From NCBI RefSeq assembly GCF_002837055.1, contig NZ_PDKP01000007.1:7781-51946 (forward strand): DNA of 44,166 bases, read 5' to 3'. The position numbers were made by a program, and so were the translations under genes. Position 1 is the first letter of the stretch. Each line of letters starts with the position of its first letter. This document shows, one piece after another, positions 6,473 to 13,600 of this stretch. The notes beneath the pieces were generated by a model. That model was not told the DNA's origin. It worked only from the letters and a program-made list of their open reading frames with translations, and made no database searches. Source of the DNA: Lactobacillus apis (GTDB taxonomy: Bacteria > Bacillota > Bacilli > Lactobacillales > Lactobacillaceae).

Positions 6473-7345
6473 CTATTCCACTGTAATTGTTCCTTTTGCT
6501 GCGAATACTTCGAGGTTGTTTTTAGCTGACAACTTCTTGGTTAACTTATTATTGATTTTCTGCCCCTTGTATCTAATATTTGGTCCGCCGGCTGCGAGCT
6601 TGTAGCTGAGGTTAGGCGCAGCTTTAATTGTAAAATCGCCTTTTCTTAGCATTTGGAAAGAGTTTCGGTTAATTAGTTGTGAGTCAGTAATCGCTACCTG
6701 ACTTGAGTATGCTTTGGCATCCGCAGTTAATTTGCTGTGATCAATTTTTAATTGACCTCCATGAATTGTAATAAGCGACTTACCGATATCTGAATTACCA
6801 ATATCTATCCGATGATTACCATAGCTAGCAAAAATGGTCTTCTTAGCAGTTAGTTTATCCACAGTAACTTTACCATTTTGTGCATTCGCAAAAAGATCAT
6901 TTATTGAGATACTTTTGATATTAAGGTTGCCTTTGTCGCTACTACTATCAACTTCAGCTAAATATTTGTTTTTAGGAATCGTGATATCGATTCGAGAGCT
7001 GTCATTTCGCCAATTAATCGCAACCGGACGAGATTCGTTAATTTCAAGTCGCTTTTTTCTAACTTTGGCTTTGACTGCGTTAGGGTTTAATCCAGTAACT
7101 GTAATTTGATACTTTTTACCAGAATGCAAATAAATATCAGAGTTGTCAGTTTGTACAATAATTTGATCAAAGTTAGGGCTGGTAGTTAACTCGCGTTTAT
7201 GTAGCGTACTGCCAGAAGTTTCAAAGGTAAATTGATTATGATTATCGAATACTGGATTGACTCCAGCATTCGCCCAACCTAGTAGTGCAGTAATTATACC
7301 GATAACCCCGATTAGCCCAGTTATTTGGTAAAATTTTTTCATCAT
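6473..7345 (-). CDS. DUF4097-type membrane-anchored protein
   Basis: A 290-residue protein with one N-terminal membrane segment (about 7-26) and a long beta-rich part with repeated short strands typical of DUF4097 (for example KVTVDKLTAKKTIFASYG, where D and N end strands). It probably faces outside the membrane; no enzyme motif is seen. Its ATG overlaps the stop of the DUF1700 gene by one base and follows a GGAGG site, so it is translationally coupled. DUF1700/DUF4097 pairs behind PadR regulators are common in Firmicutes and often linked to envelope stress; the role here is inferred. No clear terminator follows. Confidence 0.8.
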   Translation of the reverse strand: MMKKFYQITGLIGVIGIITALLGWANAGVNPVFDNHNQFTFETSGSTLHKRELTTSPNFDQIIVQTDNSDIYLHSGKKYQITVTGLNPNAVKAKVRKKRLEINESRPVAINWRNDSSRIDITIPKNKYLAEVDSSSDKGNLNIKSISINDLFANAQNGKVTVDKLTAKKTIFASYGNHRIDIGNSDIGKSLITIHGGQLKIDHSKLTADAKAYSSQVAITDSQLINRNSFQMLRKGDFTIKAAPNLSYKLAAGGPNIRYKGQKINNKLTKKLSAKNNLEVFAAKGTITVE

Positions 7346-7992
7346 TATCCCTCCGTTTTCATTGCAGAATTTGTTTTATAATAATGGTTCTTGAAAATTT
7401 TTCTACCTAGATAGCGGAAAAAGATTGTGCATTCAGCGATCAAGAAGTGAATGAATTTAATAATTAGCGGGAATAAGAATAGACTCAAGCTAATCAGGCA
7501 AATACTAATTCCTGTGTAAAACAACCCTGTTGACCAAGAATTGCTAAAAAGTAATCCACAAGTTTTTAACAGGATGAAAACTCCCAATGCAAATAAGCCA
7601 ACCGTAGTCAGTACAACAGCAACAAAAATTCCGCAAAATGCAACTAGAGCCGCAATCATCAAAAAACACGTTACTAAGACCAAGGGAATGCCAACGGGCG
7701 CCGCTAAAACACCAAGCAAAATTAGCCAAATTGTTTTTAGGTTGGTTTTGGAGCTTGGTTTTTCATGCATATCAGGTTGGGGTACATCCTTGGAGACTGA
7801 GTAATCTGCCAAAATCATACGTGCCAACTGCTTTGGTGTACCTAAATCCTTGATAATCTCCTTTTCACTACTAAAATTGCCATCAAATAAAAATTCTTGG
7901 TAAAACTCAATTACATCTTGGCGTTCATCATGCGGAAGATCTAGTAAATTATTGTTTAAGTCATTAATATACTTTTTAATTATTTTATCCAT
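7345..7992 (-). CDS. DUF1700 (HAAS-type) membrane protein
   Basis: A 215-residue protein. The first 65 residues form the helical HAAS domain (YINDLNNNLLDLPHDERQDVIEFY and later DLGTPKQLARMI) and the rest contains about four membrane helices (between residues 86 and 195). In this family the soluble domain is thought to sense or bind partners. The gene starts 5 bases before the stop of the padR relict, consistent with one operon padR-DUF1700-DUF4097. With the PadR reading frame broken, control of this operon may be altered. Confidence 0.85.
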   Translation of the reverse strand: MDKIIKKYINDLNNNLLDLPHDERQDVIEFYQEFLFDGNFSSEKEIIKDLGTPKQLARMILADYSVSKDVPQPDMHEKPSSKTNLKTIWLILLGVLAAPVGIPLVLVTCFLMIAALVAFCGIFVAVVLTTVGLFALGVFILLKTCGLLFSNSWSTGLFYTGISICLISLSLFLFPLIIKFIHFLIAECTIFFRYLGRKIFKNHYYKTNSAMKTEG

Positions 7993-8298
7993 TTTCTTCT
8001 CCCATCAACTCATTAATTTTGTTACTAAAACTCCACCATTCCTTAGCAATTGTGTGTAATTCAGTGCTTCCTGCTGCTGTAATCTTATAGTAACGGCGAT
8101 TACGACCATGATATGAATGATCATAAGTAGTAACAAGCTGCTGCTTTTTTAACCGTCTAAGTACGGGATATATTGAAGAATCTGATACAGCAAAAAAGAT
8201 CTAACACGCTTAGCAATTGCATACCCATAAAGACTTTCTTCATTAATAAAGGATAAAATTGCACCGTCAAGCAAGCGTGACTGAATTTGAAAATGCAT
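7985..8298 (-). pseudogene. PadR-family transcriptional regulator, frameshifted
   Basis: The first frame reads MHFQIQSRLLDGAILSFINE..YGYAIAKRVRS and then hits a stop. The other frame continues FFAVSDSSIYPVLRRLKKQ, then TYDHSYHGRNRRYYKIT to the operon junction. Both halves are clear PadR sequence. Adding one base to the A6 run at 8192-8197 (T6 on the coding strand) restores a 104-residue protein with the normal spacing between YGY and SDSS. The homopolymer points to slippage or a sequencing error. The ATG at 8298 follows an AGAGGAG site. The helix-turn-helix is split by the lesion, so the protein as read cannot bind DNA. Confidence 0.9.
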
Positions 8299-8313
8299 GC
8301 TTCCATCTCCTCT

Positions 8314-8334
8314 ATACTATATTTTATATAATAT
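8314..8334. promoter_or_regulatory. candidate PadR operator
   Basis: ATACTATAT and ATATAATAT flank TTT with one arm mismatch. The dyad sits at the transcription start of the padR operon and touches its -10. PadR repressors often bind AT-rich dyads at their own promoter. Assignment by position and symmetry only. Confidence 0.35.
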
Positions 8335-8361
8335 TGTAGAACTTAAAAATATGTTATGCAA
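8333..8361 (-). promoter_or_regulatory. promoter of padR-DUF1700-DUF4097
   Basis: Minus strand TTGCAT (8356-8361), 17-base spacer, TACAAT (8333-8338), followed by a short leader to the ATG at 8298. Confidence 0.6.
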
Positions 8362-8478
8362 GCCATCAGATTGCAACCGAAGTGTCAATTAAACTTCAAT
8401 TAGTTAAGCAACTAATGAATTTTACGCTACTACATTACTCTCATTTACATCTTTTTTTAATTTTAGTTCCATAATGTA

Positions 8479-8506
8479 TTGAATTTTTAATCATCTAGTG
8501 TATTAT
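8479..8506 (+). promoter_or_regulatory. promoter of the MacB-type ABC transporter operon
   Basis: TTGAAT (8479-8484), 16-base spacer, TATTAT (8501-8506), predicted start near 8513. It diverges from the padR operon promoter about 120 bases away. Confidence 0.6.
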
Positions 8507-8542
8507 TTATATATGACAGCAGTACAAAAAGGAGTGAATAAA

Positions 8543-9223
8543 ATGAGTTTAATTGAGGCGCGAGATATTACACGTACTTATGGGAAAGGAACAACTAGCT
8601 TTCAGGCATTACGCGGCGTTAGTTTGAAGATTGAAAAAGGAGAATCAGTTGCTATCATTGGTAAAAGTGGCTCTGGCAAATCAACCTTAATGCATATTAT
8701 GGCTTTGCTAGATCATCCCTCTTCAGGCAGCATTTTACTAAATGACCAACCAACAGCAAAAATTAAGGCAAAGTCATTAAACAAGTTGCGAAACCAGACT
8801 TTTGGCTTTGTTTTTCAACAGTTTTTTCTCAATGCACAAGATAATGTTCTTGAGAACGTTATGTTGCCAATGAAAATAGCCGGTGTAACTGGCAAAAAAC
8901 GACGTGAATTAGCAACTTCTGCACTTGAAGCGGTTGGTTTAGAAGCAAAAATGAATAATAAAGCTAGTGCTCTATCAGGTGGTCAAAAGCAACGCGTTTG
9001 TATCGCCCGAGCACTTGTTAACAATCCAGAAATCATCTTTGCCGACGAGCCAACAGGTAATTTAGACTCTAATACCGGTGCAAAAGTTGAAGATATTCTT
9101 TTCAAACTGAATCGTGAAAAAGGTATTACCTTGATTATCGTTACCCACGATCCAGACTTAGCCCAAAAATGTGATCGTCAAATCCAAATTAAAGATGGTC
9201 AAGTAGTGAAAGGAGATTTCTAA
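8543..9223 (+). CDS. ABC transporter ATP-binding protein (MacB/LolD type)
   Basis: 226 residues from the ATG at 8543, preferred over an upstream in-frame ATG at 8498 because AAAGGAGTG precedes it by 8 bases and the upstream ATG lies before the predicted transcription start. Walker A GKSGSGKST at 40-48, signature LSGGQKQR near 139, Walker B IIFADEPTGNLD with the usual Glu, and H-loop VTHD. It powers the permease encoded next, with which it overlaps by one base (TAATG). Such systems export peptides or antibiotics or act on the envelope. The substrate is unknown. Confidence 0.92.
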   Translation: MSLIEARDITRTYGKGTTSFQALRGVSLKIEKGESVAIIGKSGSGKSTLMHIMALLDHPSSGSILLNDQPTAKIKAKSLNKLRNQTFGFVFQQFFLNAQDNVLENVMLPMKIAGVTGKKRRELATSALEAVGLEAKMNNKASALSGGQKQRVCIARALVNNPEIIFADEPTGNLDSNTGAKVEDILFKLNREKGITLIIVTHDPDLAQKCDRQIQIKDGQVVKGDF

Positions 9224-10488
9224 TGAAATTCCGTGATATTTTAAACTCTGCTGGATCCAACTTATGGCATAACAAAGGAAGAACTCTATTAACTATTATT
9301 GCCGTTTTAATTGGTTCTTTAACAATAAGTATTACGCTAGGAATCAATACGGGTGTTAATGACTATTTACATAAACAAATTGGTAATGTTGGTAACACTG
9401 AACAAATGATCATTTCACCGCAATACTCAGCTGGAGATGGTACAGGACCGCAGAAATATAGTACTAAGAAAAGTAGTCAAAACGCTGACGGCATGATGAC
9501 TAAAAAAGATGTCGAAAAAATCAAGCGCACTAAGGGAATTAAAAACGTTAAAGCAATGAAAGATGATAACGTTGAATATGCTCAAGGTAAAAGTAAGACT
9601 AAATATGTGATCAATGCGCAAACTACCCTTGGTATCAAATATGATTTATTTGCTGGTAAACAAGTGGCTACTTCTGGAAATAAATCAGAGATTTTATTAA
9701 CAAAAGAAATGGCTAAGGCTTTTGGCTATAAAAAAGTTCGTAAAATTCTCGGCAAAAAGATAAACTTGGTTGTCATTTCACCTGTTACCAAGAAAAAATC
9801 AACTATCACTGCAAAAGTTGTTGGTATTAGAAACGAGAGTATGGTAAACAGCGGTCAATCAGTATATAGTCATGGCTTAAGTGAAAAAATTGTTACCGCC
9901 AACCAAGATGGACTGCCAAAAGCACTTAAGGATCGTTATACCGAAGTTGTGGCAACTCCAGTTGGAAAAAGCGACGCAGCAGTTGCAAAGGCCGAAAAGG
10001 CCCTTAGCAAAAAGGGCTATGACGCACAAACTCTAAAGGAAGCCGTCAAACAACTATTTCAAACCTTTAATGCAGCAACAGGAGTGTTAATTATCTTTGG
10101 AGCAATTGCCTTGATTGCTGCTAGTTTCGGTGTTATCAATACGCTTTACATGTCAGTTCGTGATCGAACACGTGAAATTGGTTTGATGAAAGCCCTTGGC
10201 TTAGGCCGCGGGAAAGTATTCTCAATTTTTAGCTGTGAGGCTATTTTAATAGGATTAATCGGGTCATTGTTAGGATTAATTTCTGCAATGGGCTTAGGCC
10301 AATTATTGAATAAAGCAGCAACAAGTAGTTTCCTTAAAGGAATAGATGGTTTTGTTTTAGTCCAGTTTAATTGGTCCAGTAGCTTGTTAATCGTCGGTAT
10401 TATTTGCCTAATTACATTTTTAGCAGGAACGTTGCCAGCAAGACGAGCTGCAAAATTAGATCCAATTACAGCCTTGCGCTATGAATAA
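9223..10488 (+). CDS. ABC transporter permease, FtsX/MacB family
   Basis: 421 residues. One N-terminal membrane segment (about 20-42), an extracellular domain of about 240 residues very rich in Lys and Thr, then three C-terminal membrane segments (about 285-310, 335-360 and 385-405) forming the FtsX domain. The motif DRTREIGLMKALG is typical of MacB-type coupling helices. It pairs with the preceding ATPase. Such transporters work by mechanotransmission across the membrane. Next to the PadR-DUF1700-DUF4097 operon it may share an envelope-stress role, which is an inference from neighbourhood. Confidence 0.92.
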   Translation: MKFRDILNSAGSNLWHNKGRTLLTIIAVLIGSLTISITLGINTGVNDYLHKQIGNVGNTEQMIISPQYSAGDGTGPQKYSTKKSSQNADGMMTKKDVEKIKRTKGIKNVKAMKDDNVEYAQGKSKTKYVINAQTTLGIKYDLFAGKQVATSGNKSEILLTKEMAKAFGYKKVRKILGKKINLVVISPVTKKKSTITAKVVGIRNESMVNSGQSVYSHGLSEKIVTANQDGLPKALKDRYTEVVATPVGKSDAAVAKAEKALSKKGYDAQTLKEAVKQLFQTFNAATGVLIIFGAIALIAASFGVINTLYMSVRDRTREIGLMKALGLGRGKVFSIFSCEAILIGLIGSLLGLISAMGLGQLLNKAATSSFLKGIDGFVLVQFNWSSSLLIVGIICLITFLAGTLPARRAAKLDPITALRYE

Positions 10489-10540
10489 AAAGATAGGATC
10501 ACTCAAGTAGTCTAACTTCTTTTTAACTTGTAATTAGTAA

Positions 10541-10580
10541 AAAATAGGTACAGAGTTTTATATTACTCTGTACCTATTTT
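10541..10580. terminator. strong bidirectional terminator
   Basis: A 16-bp perfect stem, AAAATAGGTACAGAGT (10541-10556) and ACTCTGTACCTATTTT (10565-10580), with an 8-base loop. It separates the convergent ABC operon and adhesin gene and has A and T tracts suited to both directions. Confidence 0.9.
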
Positions 10581-10628
10581 GTTGTTTTAAAAACTTAGTT
10601 TTATTAATTCATGATATGAACTAGATAA

Positions 10629-13600
10629 CTATTCAGCTTGGTCTGCTTTCTTATTTCGATAAATAACTAAAACTACAAGCATAAGGATAACCAAGCCTAA
10701 AATTGTTAGCCATAATGTATTTTGATAATTCGTCTTCGGCAGTTTTTGACTTGTATCGTGCCGAGTTTTTTTATTATATCTCTTATCATACACAGTTTTT
10801 GCCGTAGTCGGATTATCCGGAATACTTGGTTTTCCAGGATCTGTTGGAATGCATGGCTTTTCAGGATTATCCGGACTATCTGGTTCGTCAGGTGCACTTG
10901 GAGTTTCAGGATTACTTGGCCATTCTGGTGTATCATTCTTAATTTCCATGTTGACTAAGTTTCCAGCTCTCACTAAACCTGGCTCACCTGCTGCCTCTTT
11001 ATCAATTGTAAAATCAACTGGATTACTATTTAAGTAATAACCTTTAGGCGCTTTGGTTTCGATAAATTGGTATTTACCTGGTGCTAAATCAGATACTGAA
11101 ACAATACCTTTGTCAGACGAGACCAATTTATCCAGTACTGTCTTACCATCTGCATCAACTACTTTAAATGCTGCTCCAGCTAAAGGTTTACCATTACTGT
11201 CGGTTTTAACTAATTGAGCTGAACCTTTGTAGTTAACTAATTTTGCTTCAACAGCAATAGGCTCACCTTGAGCTGACTCACTTATGATGAAATCAGTCGG
11301 TGTCGAATTAATAACATAGCCAGTTGGTGCTTTAGTTTCGATAAATTGATATTTGCCTGGTGTTAAGTCGGTGACAAAGACAATACCTTTATCAGACGAC
11401 ACTAAGTTCTCCTGAACTATCTCACCATCTTTATTAACTAATTTAAATTCTGCTCCAGCTAAAGGAGTACCCTTACTGTCAGTTTTGACTAATTGAGCTG
11501 ATCCCTTATAGTTAACTAATTTTGCTTCAACAACTGCAGGCTCACCTTGGGCTGATTCACTTATTGTAAAACTAGCAGGTGCAGCATTCAGCAAATAGCC
11601 TGCTGGTGCTTTAGTTTCGACAAATTCATATTTTCCTGGTGCTAAGTCTGAGACAAAGACAATACCGCTCTCGGATGATACCAAGTTTTCGCGAACTGTT
11701 TTACCATCTTTGTCAACCAGTTTAAACTCTGCTCCAGCTAAAGGATTCCCTTTGCTGTCAGTTTTGACTAATTGAGCTGATCCCTTATAGTTAGGTAACT
11801 CGCATTCTGTAACTATAGCAGCTGGATCTTCCTTGGCTTCTTCACTTATTGTAAAACTAACTGGCGCTGCGTTAATAACATATCCCTCAGGAGCTTTAGT
11901 TTCAATAAATTCATATTTGCCTGGTGCCAATGATGTAGCTAAAACAACTCCATTGGCATCTGAAGTCAAACCAGATTTAACAATATTGTCATCCCTATCG
12001 ACTACTTTAAATTCTGCTCCAGCTAGAGGATTGCCTTTACTATCAGTCTTGAGTAGTTTAGCAGATCCTTTATAATTTAGACGCTTATTTTCCCAATCAC
12101 CTAAGTTAATTGGAGGAATTATTCCGTCATCTTTCTTTTCCACCGTAAAATCTCTTGGCTTATCGTCTAATTTATATCCAGTAGGTGCCTTTGTTTCTAC
12201 AATTTGGTACTTGCCTGGAGCCAAACCTTCAATCGTGACGATTCCTTCATCGCCTGAAACGACGTTTTCATATCCTTCTATAACTTTTCCATTAGAATCA
12301 AGAACTTTAAATTCTGCTCCTTTTAATGGAAGTTTTGAGCCTTTTTCGTCAGGCTCGCTAACTTTTCTAAAAGTTACCTTTGTTGTTTCATTATAAATAT
12401 GAACCACTTTAGCAGTACTGCCTGCTTCATCTTTTATAACTTTTATTCTCTTACCTTTTGCCAGTTCATCGCTGACTGTATAACCATCAGGAGCTTCAGT
12501 TTCAACAACGAGATATTCTTGAACTCGCAAGTTTCCAAGCTCCAATTCTCCTTTTGAATCTGTAACACCTTCACGGACAAGTTTATTTTTCTCCAGCTTT
12601 TTATTAATTGTCCACAGTTGTAAGTGAACACCTGCTAATCTCTTCTTTCCACTTAAGTCCTCTTTAATAAGTTTAATCGATCCCTTTGACCCTGTAGCAT
12701 TTCCAGAAGTACTAGTTACAACAATCTCTTTACCTTTCTCCCGAACTATAGTTTGTTCATTCATTCCAGATATACTGGCAGAGTTTGCAACTGTGTCAAC
12801 CAATTTATCTAAAAGAACTAATGAACGATACTCCACTATATATGATGTGGTAATTTGCTTTAGAAACTCAATTGTAACTACCTGAGCACCTGTTGCATTG
12901 TTAGTTTCAATATCTACTTTGTAATCTGTACCTTCAGCTAAAACAGTTGAACTATCTTTTTCGATATTCCCTGCACTGTCAACAATAGTTCCATATATTA
13001 CGATCCCATCTTTAGAAATAAATTGGTTAGCTGATGGGGTATCCACAATTTTTACGTTGTTTAAAGTAGATTGTGAAGCATTAACTGTTAAGTTCCATTT
13101 TACATAACCACTATCATCAGGATCCTGTGCACCATCCTTATCAAGTAATTCGCCGAAATGGGCTGGTGAAATACTCGAGTTTAAATTATGTGATACACCT
13201 TCAGTGGTAAAGACAGCCCTATTATTATAATACTGTTGATTGATTACTTTTCCTGCCAGACTTGTTTCGAAGACAAGTACGTACATTTTGTTACTGTTCT
13301 CTGGCAAGTTAACCTGTAATGTTGGCAGAGCAGTCGTAGGCTCAACTAGGTCTGCCCCAACTTGATCACCTAAAGTGTAAGTACCATTACTATTGACCGT
13401 TGCTTCATATAGTTTCGCGCTACCTGCAACATAATCTTGCGGCGCTTCTATTACATCCGTAATCGTTGCATTTTTCAACTCTTGATGACGATAGTTTACT
13501 GCTACTGTCCAAGTAATCTTCTTGTTAATCGCATTATACACACCAATTTTGTTTCCATTGTATTTAAATCTTTGCAGTGGATCAAATTCTACCCAATCTG

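Noticed and set aside
7985-8298. Reading the padR region as two separate small genes
   Set aside because: The second half has no start codon with a binding site and the two halves join into one standard PadR domain after a one-base correction.
10953-12077. Regular repeats that might suggest a CRISPR or satellite array
   Set aside because: The period of about 280 bases is in frame with the adhesin and each unit encodes a CnaB domain.
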